From contig CM072810.1 in assembly GCA_037013495.1 (NCBI GenBank), positions 25,883,843 to 25,947,842 on the forward strand: DNA of 64,000 bases, in the 5' to 3' direction. How positions within the stretch are numbered: the stretch's first letter is position 1; each line of letters starts with the position of its first letter. The translations under genes and the position numbers were made by a program. This document shows, one piece after another, positions 26,301 through 38,290 of this stretch. The notes beneath the pieces are model-generated. The model did no database searches, was not told the origin of the DNA, and was given only the letters and a program-made list of their open reading frames with translations. This stretch comes from Hippophae tibetana (taxonomy: Eukaryota > Streptophyta > Magnoliopsida > Rosales > Elaeagnaceae).

Positions 26301-28080
26301 AAGTGATGTTGTTCGAATGCCTGCCTAACAGATTCATTTAACAGTAAGTTCAATTGGCGTATACGTGGAATTAAGCAAGGTAATTTGGCACGAAAATTAT
26401 AAGGTAGTATTGGAATGATTTTCTCAATCTAATTTTCTTTGCTAATAGGTCCACCCAAGTTTTTAAAGTAGTTGATGACGTTTGAAAAATATGCAAAGAC
26501 TTTGTCCAAAGTTTCATCCTCTTGCATGATATAGATTTCAAAATTTCCATTCAACTATATAATTCTAGATTTATTTTATCGTGGAAATACCTATATGAGT
26601 GCTATCCAAAATGTTTCACGTTCTTTTGAAGAAGTTTAATTTTAAATTCAACTTAATAATCATTTCAGAGCTCGAATTACCTTTTTTTGATATCCCTAAA
26701 AAAGGGTCTCTTCTTCCTATGAAATTTAGTAAATCTCACGGCAAGTAGACCCACTTTCTCTTCATTGAGATTAGAGTCATCATTTCTAACAATTGGGTCA
26801 AAAACATGTTCGCTCGGACCTCTATCCTTGATGTCTTATGAGCCAAGTTCTCTCCCTTCTTGAAAGTATATTACTCTCATCTTGCCCACAAATGATGCTG
26901 TTTGAATGCCTGCAGAACAGATTAATTTAAAAGTAAGTTCAATTGGCTTGTACATGGACTTAAGCAACGTAATTTGGCATGAAAATGATAAGGTAGTGTT
27001 GGAATGATTTTCTCAATCTAATTTTCTTTGCTAATAGGTCCACCCAAGTTTTTAAAGTAGTTGATTACGTTTGAAAAATATGCAAAGTCTTTGTCCAAAG
27101 TTTCATCCTCTTGCATGATATAGATTTCAAAATTTTCATTCAACTATATAATTGTAGATTTATTTTATTGTTGAAATTCCTAAATTAGTGGTCTCCAAAT
27201 TGTTTCATGTTCTTTTGAAGAAGTTTAATTTTAAATTCAACTTAATAATCATTTTAGAGCTCGAATTACCTTTTTTGATGATCCCTAAAAAATGGTCTCT
27301 TCTTCCTATGAAATTTAGTAAATCTCACGGCAAGTAGAGCCACTTTCTCTTCATTCAGATTAGAGTCATCATTTCTAACAATTGGGTCAAAACATTGTTC
27401 CCTCAGACCACTATCCTTGATGTCTTAAGAGCCAAGTTCTCTCCCTTCTCGAAAGTATATTACTCTCTTCTTGCCCACAAGTGATGTTGTTCGAATGCCT
27501 GCCTAACAGATTCATTTAACAGTAAGTTCAATTGGCGTATACGTGGAATTAAGCAAGGTAATTTGGCACGAAAATTATAAGGTACTATTGGAATGATTTT
27601 CTCAATCTAATTTTCTTTGCTAATAGGTCCACCCATGTTTTAAAAGAAGTTGATTACGTTTGAAAAATATGCAAAGACTTTGTCCAAATTTCATCCTCTT
27701 GCATGATATAGATTTCAAAATTTTCATTCAACTATATAATTGTAGATTTATTTTATTGTTGAAATTCCTATATGAGTGGTCTCCAAATTGTTTCATGTTC
27801 TTTTGAAGAAGTTTAATTTTAAATTCAACTTAATAATCATTTTAGAGCTCGAATTACCTTTTTTGATGATCCCTAAAAAATGGTCTCTTCTTCCTATGAA
27901 ATTTAGTAAATCTCACGGTAAGTAGAGCCACTTTCTCTTCATTGAGATTAGAGTCATCATTTCTAACAATTGGGTCAAAACATTGTTCCCTCAGACCACT
28001 ATCCTTGATGTCTTAAGAGCCAAGTTCTCTCCCTTCTCGAAAGTATATTACTCTCTTCTTGCCCACAAGTGATGTTGTTC
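23381..28080. repeat. Four-unit duplication, 2355-bp displacement
   Basis: Units starting at 23568, 24157, 24746 and 25334 recur at 25923, 26512, 27101 and 27689, displaced by 2355 bp each. The copies share ggtgctcg with agtagaccc (first unit), cgtggaaatacc with gtgttgg (second), cctaaattag (third) and cacggtaag (fourth). The 3' end of the unit just upstream shares the private ggactttagc at about 23424 and 25779. That feature is missing after 28080, where the unit at 27689 switches to cctaacag and aagtacttgatt. The outer limits given are approximate and rest on these diagnostic sites. Confidence 0.85.
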
Positions 28081-31000
28081 GAATGCCTGCCTAACAGATT
28101 CATTTAACAGTAAGTTCAATTGGCGTATACGTGGAATTAAGCAAGGTAATTTGGCACGAAAATTATAAGGTAGTATTGGAATGATTTTCTCAATCTAATT
28201 TTCTTTGCTAATAGGTCCACCCAAGTTTTTAAAGTACTTGATTACGTTTGAAAAATATGCAAAGACTTTGTCCAAAGTTTCATCCTCTTGCATGATATAG
28301 ATTTCAAAATTTCCATTCAACTATATAATTCTAGATTTATTTTATCGTGGAAATACCTATATGAGTGCTATCCAAAATGTTTCACGTTCTTTTGAAGAAG
28401 TTTAATTTTAAATTCAACTTAATAATCATTTCAGAGCTCGAATTACCTTTTTTTGATATCCCTAAAAAAGGGTCTCTTCTTCCTATGAAATTTAGTAAAT
28501 CTCACGGCAAGTAGACCCACTTTCTCTTCATTGAGATTAGAGTCATCATTTCTAACAATTGGGTCAAAAACATGTTCGCTCGGACCTCTATCCTTGATGT
28601 CTTATGAGCCAAGTTCTCTCCCTTCTTGAAAGTATATTACTCTCATCTTGCCCACAAATGATGCTGTTTGAATGCCTGCAGAACAGATTAATTTAAAAGT
28701 AAGTTCAATTGGCTTGTACATGGACTTAAGCAACGTAATTTGGCATGAAAATGATAAGGTAGTGTTGGAATGATTTTCTCAATCTAATTTTCTTTGCTAG
28801 TAGGTCCACCCAAGTTTTTAAAGTAGTTGATTACGTTTGAAAAATATGCAAAGTCTTTGTCCAAAGTTTCATCCTCTTGCATGATATAGATTTCAAAATT
28901 TTCATTCAACTATATAATTGTAGATTTATTTTATTGTTGAAATTCCTAAATTAGTGGTCTCCAAATTGTTTCATGTTCTTTTGAAGAAGTTTAATTTTAA
29001 ATTCAACTTAATAATCATTTTAGAGCTCGAATTACCTTTTTTGATGATCCCTAAAAAATGGTCTCTTCTTCCTATGAAATTTAGTAAATCTCACGGCAAG
29101 TAGAGCCACTTTCTCTTCATTCAGATTAGAGTCATCATTTCTAACAATTGGGTCAAAACATTGTTCCCTCAGACCACTATCCTTGATGTCTTAAGAGCCA
29201 AGTTCTCTCCCTTCTCGAAAGTATATTACTCTCTTCTTGCCCACAAGTGATGTTGTTCGAATGCCTGCCTAACAGATTCATTTAACAGTAAGTTCAATTG
29301 GCGTATACGTGGAATTAAGCAAGGTAATTTGGCACGAAAATTATAAGGTACTATTGGAATGATTTTCTCAATCTAATTTTCTTTGCTAATAGGTCCACCC
29401 ATGTTTTAAAAGAAGTTGATTACGTTTGAAAAATATGCAAAGACTTTGTCCAAATTTCATCCTCTTGCATGATATAGATTTCAAAATTTTCATTCAACTA
29501 TATAATTGTAGATTTATTTTATTGTTGAAATTCCTATATGAGTGGTCTCCAAATTGTTTCATGTTCTTTTGAAGAAGTTTAATTTTAAATTCAACTTAAT
29601 AATCATTTTAGAGCTCGAATTACCTTTTTTGATGATCCCTAAAAAATGGTCTCTTCTTCCTATGAAATTTAGTAAATCTCACGGTAAGTAGAGCCACTTT
29701 CTCTTCATTGAGATTAGAGTCATCATTTCTAACAATTGGGTCAAAACATTGTTCCCTCAGACCACTATCCTTGATGTCTTAAGAGCCAAGTTCTCTCCCT
29801 TCTCGAAAGTATATTACTCTCTTCTTGCCCACAAGTGATGTTGTTCGAATGCCTGCCTAACAGATTCATTTAACAGTAAGTTCAATTGGCGTATACGTGG
29901 AATTAAGCAAGGTAATTTGGCACGAAAATTATAAGGTAGTATTGGAATGATTTTCTCAATCTAATTTTCTTTGCTAATAGGTCCACCCAAGTTTTTAAAG
30001 TACTTGATTACGTTTGAAAAATATGCAAAGACTTTGTCCAAAGTTTCATCCTCTTGCATGATATAGATTTCAAAATTTCCATTCAACTATATAATTCTAG
30101 ATTTATTTTATCGTGGAAATACCTATATGAGTGCTATCCAAAATGTTTCACGTTCTTTTGAAGAAGTTTAATTTTAAATTCAACTTAATAATCATTTCAG
30201 AGCTCGAATTACCTTTTTTTGATATCCCTAAAAAAGGGTCTCTTCTTCCTATGAAATTTAGTAAATCTCACGGCAAGTAGACCCACTTTCTCTTCATTGA
30301 GATTAGAGTCATCATTTCTAACAATTGGGTCAAAAACATGTTCGCTCGGACCTCTATCCTTGATGTCTTATGAGCCAAGTTCTCTCCCTTCTTGAAAGTA
30401 TATTACTCTCATCTTGCCCACAAATGATGCTGTTTGAATGCCTGCAGAACAGATTAATTTAAAAGTAAGTTCAATTGGCTTGTACATGGACTTAAGCAAC
30501 GTAATTTGGCATGAAAATGATAAGGTAGTGTTGGAATGATTTTCTCAATCTAATTTTCTTTGCTAGTAGGTCCACCCAAGTTTTTAAAGTAGTTGATTAC
30601 GTTTGAAAAATATGCAAAGTCTTTGTCCAAAGTTTCATCCTCTTGCATGATATAGATTTCAAAATTTTCATTCAACTATATAATTGTAGATTTATTTTAT
30701 TGTTGAAATTCCTAAATTAGTGGTCTCCAAATTGTTTCATGTTCTTTTGAAGAAGTTTAATTTTAAATTCAACTTAATAATCATTTTAGAGCTCGAATTA
30801 CCTTTTTTGATGATCCCTAAAAAATGGTCTCTTCTTCCTATGAAATTTAGTAAATCTCACGGCAAGTAGAGCCACTTTCTCTTCATTCAGATTAGAGTCA
30901 TCATTTCTAACAATTGGGTCAAAACATTGTTCCCTCAGACCACTATCCTTGATGTCTTAAGAGCCAAGTTCTCTCCCTTCTCGAAAGTATATTACTCTCT
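27689..31000. repeat. Trimer duplication, 1766-bp displacement
   Basis: Units at 27689, 28278 and 28867 recur at 29455, 30044 and 30633, each displaced by exactly 1766 bp. Shared private variants are cacggtaag and aagtacttgatt in the first unit, ttgctagtagg in the B unit, and cctaaattag in the third. The match breaks inside the third unit of the second copy: the first copy ends gtatacgtgg with ttataaggtactatt, while the second has gtatacatgg with tgataaggtagtatt. The displacement of 1766 rather than 1767 reflects the 588-bp unit in each module. This is probably among the youngest duplications in the window. Confidence 0.87.
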
Positions 31001-31222
31001 TCTTGCCCACAAGTGATGTTGTTCGAATGCCTGCCTAACAGATTCATTTAACAGTAAGTTCAATTGGCGTATACATGGAATTAAGCAAGGTAATTTGGCA
31101 CGAAAATGATAAGGTAGTATTGGAATGATTTTCTCAATCTAATTTTCTTTGCTAATAGGTCCACCCATGTTTTAAAAGAAGTTGATTACGTTTGAAAAAT
31201 ATGCAAAGACTTTTTTCCAAAT

Positions 31223-34200
31223 TTTCAGCCTCTTGCATGATATAGATTTCAAAATTTTCATTCAACTATATAATTGTAGATTTATTTTATTGTTGAAATT
31301 CCTATATGAGTGGTCTCCAAATTGTTTCATGTTCTTTTGAAGAAGTTTAATTTTAAATTCAACTTAATAATCATTTTAGAGCTCGAATTACCTTTTTTGA
31401 TGATCCCTAAAAAATGGTCTTTTCTTCCTATGAAATTTAGTAAATCTCACGGCAAGTAGAGCCACTTTCTCTTCATTCAGATTAGAGTCATCATTTCTAA
31501 CAATTGGGTCAAAACATTGTTCCCTCAGACCACTATCCTTGATGTCTTAAGAGCCAAGTTCTCTCCCTTCTCGAAAGTATATTACTCTCTTCTTGCCCAC
31601 AAGTGATGTTGTTCGAATGCCTGCCTAACAGATTCATTTAACAGTAAGTTCAATTGGCGTATACGTGGAATTAAGCAAGGTAATTTGGCACGAAAATTAT
31701 AAGGTAGTATTGGAATGATTTTCTCAATCTAATTTTCTTTGCTAATAGGTCCACCCATGTTTTAAAAGAAGTTGATTACGTTTGAAAAATATGCAAAGAC
31801 TTTGTCCAAATTTTCATCCTCTTGCATGATATAGATTTCAAAATTTCCATTCAACTATATAATTCTAGATTTATTTTATCGTTGAAATGCCTATATGAGT
31901 GCTATCCAAAATGTTTCACGTTCTTTTGAAGAAGTTTAATTTTAAATTCAACTTAATAATCATTTCAGAGCTCGAATTACCTTTTTTTGATATCCCTAAA
32001 AAAGGGTCTCTTCTTCCTATGAAATTTAGTAAATCTCACGGCAAGTAGACCCACTTTCTCTTCATTGAGATTAGAGTCATCATTTCTAACAATTGGGTCA
32101 AAAACATGTTCGCTCGGACCTCTATCCTTGATGTCTTATGAGCCAAGTTCTCTCCCTTCTTGAAAGTATATTACTCTCATCTTGCCCACAAATGATGCTG
32201 TTTGAATGCCTGCAGAACAGATTAATTTAAAAGTAAGTTCAATTGGCTTGTACATGGACTTAAGCAACGTAATTTGGCACGAAAATGATAAGGTAGTATT
32301 GGAATGATTTTCTCAATCTAATTTTCTTTGCTAATAGGTCCACCCAAGTTTTTATAGTAGTTGATTACGTTTGAAAAATATGCAAAGACTTTGTCCAAAG
32401 TTTCATCCTCTTGCATGATATAGATTTCAAAATTTTCATTCAACTATATAATTGTAGATTTATTTTATTGTTGAAATTCCTATATGAGTGGTCTCCAAAT
32501 TGTTTCATGTTCTTTTGAAGAAGTTTAATTTTAAATTCAACTTAATAATCATTTTAGAGCTCGAATTACCTTTTTTGATGATCCCTAAAAAATGGTCTCT
32601 TCTTCCTATGAAATTTAGTAAATCTCACGGCAAGTAGAGCCACTTTCTCTTCATTCAGATTAGAGTCATCATTTCTAACAATTGGGTCAAAACATTGTTC
32701 CCTCAGACCACTATCCTTGATGTCTTAAGAGCCAAGTTCTCTCCCTTCTCGAAAGTATATTACTCTCTTCTTGCCTGCAAGTGATGGTGTTCGAATGCCT
32801 GCCCAACAGATTCATTTAACAGTAAGTTCAATTGGCGTATACATGGAATTAAGCAAGGTAATTTGGCACGAAAATGATAAGGTAGTATTGGAATGATTTT
32901 CTCAATCTAATTTTCTTTCCTAATAGGTCCACCCATGTTTTAAAAGAAGTTGATTACGTTTGAAAAGTATGCAAAGACTTTGTCCAAATTTTCATCCTCT
33001 TGCATGATATAGATTTCAAAATTTCCATTCAACTATATAATTCTAGATTTATTTTATCGTTGAAATGCCTATATGAGTGGTCTATAAAATGTTTCACGTT
33101 CTTTTGAAGAAGTTTAATTTTAAATTCAACTTAATTATCATTTCAGAGCTCGAATTACCTTATTTTGATATCCCTAAAAAAGGGTCTCTTCATCCTATGA
33201 AATTTAGTAAATCTCACGGCAAGTAGACCCACTTTCTCTTCATTGAGATTAGAGTCATCATTTCTAACAATTGGGTCAAAAACATGTTCGCTCGGACCTC
33301 TATCCTTGATGTCTTAAGAGCCAAGTTCTCTCCCTTCTCGAAAGTATATTACTCTCTTCTTGCCCACAAGTGATGTTGTTCGAATGCCTGCCTAACAGAT
33401 TCATTTAACAGTAAGTTCAATTGGCGTATACATGGAATTAAGCAAGGTAATTTGGCACGAAAATGATAAGGTACTATTGGAATGATTTTCTCAATCTAAT
33501 TTTCTTTGCTAATAGGTCCACCCAAGTTTTTAAAGTAGTAGATTACGTTTGAAAAATATGCAAAGACTTTGTCCAAAGTTTCATCCTCTTGCATGATATA
33601 GATTTCAAAATTTCCATTCAACTATATAATTCTAGATTTATTTTATCGTTGAAATGCCTATATGAGTGCTATCCAAAATGTTTCACGTTCTTTTGAAGAA
33701 GTTTAATTTTAAATTCAACTTAATAATCATTTCAGAGCTCGAATTACCTTTTTTTGATATCCCTAAAAAAGGGTCTCTTCTTCCTATGAAATTTAGTAAA
33801 TCTCACGGCAAGTAGACCCACTTTCTCTTCATTGAGATTAGAGTCATCATTTCTAACAATTGGGTCAAAAACATGTTCGCTCGGACCTCTATCCTTGATG
33901 TCTTATGAGCCAAGTTCTCTCCCTTCTTGAAAGTATATTACTCTCATCTTGCCCACAAATGATGCTGTTTGAATGCCTGCAGAACAGATTAATTTAAAAG
34001 TAAGTTCAATTGGCTTGTACATGGACTTAAGCAACGTAATTTGGCACGAAAATGATAAGGTAGTATTGGAATGATTTTCTCAATCTAATTTTCTTTGCTA
34101 ATAGGTCCACCCAAGTTTTTATAGTAGTTGATTACGTTTGAAAAATATGCAAAGACTTTGTCCAAAGTTTCATCCTCTTGCATGATATAGATTTCAAAAT

Positions 34201-37200
34201 TTTCATTCAACTATATAATTGTAGATTTATTTTATTGTTGAAATTCCTATATGAGTGGTCTCCAAATTGTTTCATGTTCTTTTGAAGAAGTTTAATTTTA
34301 AATTCAACTTAATAATCATTTTAGAGCTCGAATTACCTTTTTTGATGATCCCTAAAAAATGGTCTCTTCTTCCTATGAAATTTAGTAAATCTCACGGCAA
34401 GTAGAGCCACTTTCTCTTCATTCAGATTAGAGTCATCATTTCTAACAATTGGGTCAAAACATTGTTCCCTCAGACCACTATCCTTGATGTCTTAAGAGCC
34501 AAGTTCTCTCCCTTCTCGAAAGTATATTACTCTCTTCTTGCCTGCAAGTGATGGTGTTCGAATGCCTGCCCAACAGATTCATTTAACAGTAAGTTCAATT
34601 GGCGTATACATGGAATTAAGCAAGGTAATTTGGCACGAAAATGATAAGGTAGTATTGGAATGATTTTCTCAATCTAATTTTCTTTCCTAATAGGTCCACC
34701 CATGTTTTAAAAGAAGTTGATTACGTTTGAAAAGTATGCAAAGACTTTGTATAAATTTTCATCCTCTTGCATGATATAGATTTCAAAATTTCCATTCAAC
34801 TATATAATTCTAGATTTATTTTATCGTTGAAATGCCTATATGAGTGGTCTATAAAATGTTTCACGTTCTTTTGAAGAAGTTTAATTTTAAATTCAACTTA
34901 ATTATCATTTCAGAGCTCGAATTACCTTATTTTGATATCCCTAAAAAAGGGTCTCTTCATCCTATGAAATTTAGTAAATCTCACGGCAAGTAGACCCACT
35001 TTCTCTTCATTGAGATTAGAGTCATCATTTCTAACAATTGGGTCAAAAACATGTTCGCTCGGACCTCTATCCTTGATGTCTTAAGAGCCAAGTTCTCTCC
35101 CTTCTCGAAAGTATATTACTCTCTTCTTGCCCACAAGTGATGTTGTTCGAATGCCTGCCTAACAGATTCATTTAACAGTAAGTTCAATTGGCGTATACAT
35201 GGAATTAAGCAAGGTAATTTGGCACGAAAATGATAAGGTACTATTGGAATGATTTTCTCAATCTAATTTTCTTTGCTAATAGGTCCACCCAAGTTTTTAA
35301 AGTAGTAGATTACGTTTGAAAAATATGCAAAGACTTTGTCCAAAGTTTCATCCTCTTGCATGATATAGATTTCAAAATTTTCATTCAACTATATAATTGT
35401 AGATTTATTTTATTGTTGAAATTCCTATATGAGTGGTCTCCAAATTGTTTTATGTTCTTTTGAAGAAGTTTAATTTTAAATTCAACTTAATAATCATTTT
35501 AGAGCTCGAATCACCTTTTTTGATGATCCCTAAAAAAGGGTCTCTTCTTCCTATGAAATTTGGTAAATCTCACTACAAGTAGAGCAACTTTCTCTTCATT
35601 GAGATTAGAGTCATCATTTCTAACAATTGGGTCAAAACATTGTTCCCTCAGACCACTATCCTTGATGTCTTAAGAGCCAAGTTCTCACCCTTCTCGAAAG
35701 TATATTACTCTCTTCTTTCCCACAAGTGATGTTGTTCGAATGCCTGCCCAACAGATTCATTTAACAGTATGTTCAATTGGCGTATACATGGAATTAAGCA
35801 AGGTAATTTGGCACGAAAATGATAAGGAAGTATTGGAATGATTTTCTCAATCTAATTTTCTTTGCTAATAGGTCCACCCATGTTTTAAAAGAAGTTGATT
35901 ACGTTTGAAAAATATGCAAAGACTTTGTCCAAATTTTCATCCTCTTGCATGATATAGATTTCAAAATTTCCATTCAACTATATAATTCTAGATTTATTTT
36001 ATCGTTGAAATGCCTATATGAGTGCTATCCAAAATGTTTCACGTTCTTTTGAAGAAGTTTAATTTTAAATTCAACTTAATTATCATTTCAGAGCTCGAAT
36101 TACCTTATTTTGATATCCCTAAAAAAGGGTCTCTTCATCCTATGAAATTTAGTAAATCTCACGGCAAGTAGACCCACTTTCTCTTCATTGAGATTAGAGT
36201 CATCATTTCTAACAATTGGGTCAAAAACATGTTCGCTCGGACCTCTATCCTTGATGTCTTATGAGCCAAGTTCTCTCCCTTGTTGAAAGTATATTACTCT
36301 CATCTTGCCCACAAGTGATGCTGTTTGAATGCCTGCAGAACAGATTAATTTAAAAGTAAGTTCAATTGGCTTGTACATGGACTTAAGCAACGTAATTTGG
36401 CATGAAAATGATAAGGTAGTATTGGAATGATTTTCTCAATCTAATTTTCTTTGCTAATAGGTCCACCCAAGTTTTTAAAGTAGTTGATTACGTTTGAAAA
36501 ATATGCAAAGACTTTGTCCAAAGTTTCATCCTCTTGCATGATATATATTTCAAAATTTTCATTCAACTATATAATTGTAGATTTATTTTATTGTTGAAAT
36601 TCCTATATGAGTGGTCTCCAAATTGTTTCATGTTCTTTTGAAGAAGTTTAATTTTAAATTCAACTTAATAATCATTTTAGAGCTCGAATTACCTTTTTTG
36701 ATGATCCCTAAAAAATGGTCTCTTCTTCCTATGAAATTTAGTAAATCTCACGGCAAGTAGAGCCACTTTCTCTTCATTCAGATTAGAGTCATCATTTCTA
36801 ACAATTCGGTCAAAACATTGTTCCCTCAGACCACTATCCTTGATGTCTTAAGAGCCAAGTTCTCTCCCTTCTCGAAAGTATATTACTCTCTTCTTGCCCA
36901 CAAGTGATGTTGTTCGAATGCCTGCCTAACAGATTCATTTAACAGTAAGTTCAATTGGCGTATACTTTGAATTAAGCAAGGTAATTTGGCACGAAAATGA
37001 TAAGGTACTATTGGAATGATTTTCTCAATCTAATTTTCTTTGCTAATAGGTCCACCCAAGTTTTTAAAGTAGTAGATTACGTTTGAAAAATATGCAAAGA
37101 CTTTGTCCAAAGTTTCATCCTCTTGCATGATATAGATTTCAAAATTTTCATTCAACTATATAATTGTAGATTTATTTTATTGTTGAAATTCCTATATGAG

Positions 37201-38290
37201 TGGTCTCCAAATTGTTTCATGTTCTTTTGAAGAAGTTTAATTTTAAATTCAACTTAATAATCATTTTAGAGCTCGAATCACCTTTTTTGATGATCCCTAA
37301 AAAAGGGTCTCTTCTTCCTATGAAATTTGGTAAATGTCACGGCAAGTAGAGCAACTTTCTCTTCATTGAGATTAGAGTCATCATTTCTAACAATTGGGTC
37401 AAAACATTGTTCCCTCAGACCACTATCCTTGATGTCTTAAGAGCCAAGTTCTCACCCTTCTCGAAAGTATATTACTCTCTTCTTTCCCACAAGTGATGTT
37501 GTTCGAATGCCTGCCCAACAGATTCATTTAACAGTAAGTTCAATTGGCGTATACATGGAATTAAGCAAGGTAATTTGGCACGAAAATGATAAGGTAGTAT
37601 TGGAATGATTTTCTCAATCTAATTTTCTTTGCTAATAGGTCCACCCATGTTTTAAAAGAAGTTGATTACGTTTGAAAAATATGCAAAGACTTTGTCCAAA
37701 TTTTCATCCTCTTGCATGATATAGATTTCAAAATTTCCATTCAACTATATAATTCTAGATTTATTTTATCATTGAAATGCCTATATGAGTGCTATCCAAA
37801 ATGTTTCACGTTCTTTTGAAGAAGTTTAATTTTAAATTCAACTTAATTACCATTTCAGAGCTCGAATTACCTTTTTTTGATATCCCTAAAAAAGGGTCTC
37901 TTCATCCTATGAAATTTAGTAAATCTCACGGCAAGTAGACCCACTTTCTCTTCATTGAGATTAGAGTCATCATTTCTAACAATTGGGTCAAAAACATGTT
38001 CGCTCGGACCTCTATCCTTGATGTCTTATGAGCCAAGTTCTCTCCCTTGTTGAAAGTATATTACTCTCATCTTGCCAACAAGTGATGCTGTTTGAATGCC
38101 TGCAGAACAGATTAATTTAAAAGTAAGTTCAATTGGCTTGTACATGGACTTAAGCAACGTAATTTGGCATGAAAATGATAAGGTAGTATTGGAATGATTT
38201 TCTCAATCTAATTTTCTTTGCTAATAGGTCCACCCAAGTTTTTAAAGTAGTTGATTACGTTTGAAAAATATGCAAAGACTTTGTCCAAAT
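31223..38290. repeat. Array block IV: 1767-bp trimers
   Basis: Copies 54-65 start at 31223, 31812, 32401, 32990, 33579, 34168, 34757, 35346, 35935, 36524, 37113 and 37702. B-start units are 31812, 32990, 33579, 34757, 35935 and 37702. Units at 35346 and 37113 share gaatcacc, tttggtaaat, gagcaactt, tctcaccc and ctttcccac, and are 1767 bp apart. The unit at 43006 in block V carries the same set, so this subtype predates the local trimer. The first unit has ttttcagcc instead of ttttcatcc at its phase marker. Confidence 0.9.
31812..35345. repeat. Tandem trimer pair, 1767 bp each
   Basis: The three units at 31812, 32401 and 32990 are repeated at 33579, 34168 and 34757. Shared private variants are tttttatagtag at the end of the first unit, cctgcaagtgatggtg and tttcctaatagg in the second, and gtctataaaatg, ttattttgatatcc, cttcatcc and agtagtagatt in the third. 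One visible difference is gtataaattttc at about 34749 against gtccaaattttc at about 32982. The third unit is itself a B-to-A chimera, so that recombination event came before the trimer duplication. Confidence 0.9.

Larger units (their letters stand above)
20622..31222. repeat. Array block III: nested trimer and tetramer repeats
   Basis: Copies 36-53 start at 20622, 21211, 21801, 22390, 22979, 23568, 24157, 24746, 25334, 25923, 26512, 27101, 27689, 28278, 28867, 29455, 30044 and 30633. B units are 20622, 22390, 24157, 26512, 28278 and 30044; all but the first share cgtggaaatacc. The A unit after each B (21211, 22979, 24746, 27101, 28867, 30633) carries cctaaattagtgg in place of cctatatgagtgg. 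The repeated module is therefore B, A(cctaaattag), then one or two further A units. Units at 24746, 27101 and 28867 are 588 bp because the junction reads gtccaaatttcat. Confidence 0.92.
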
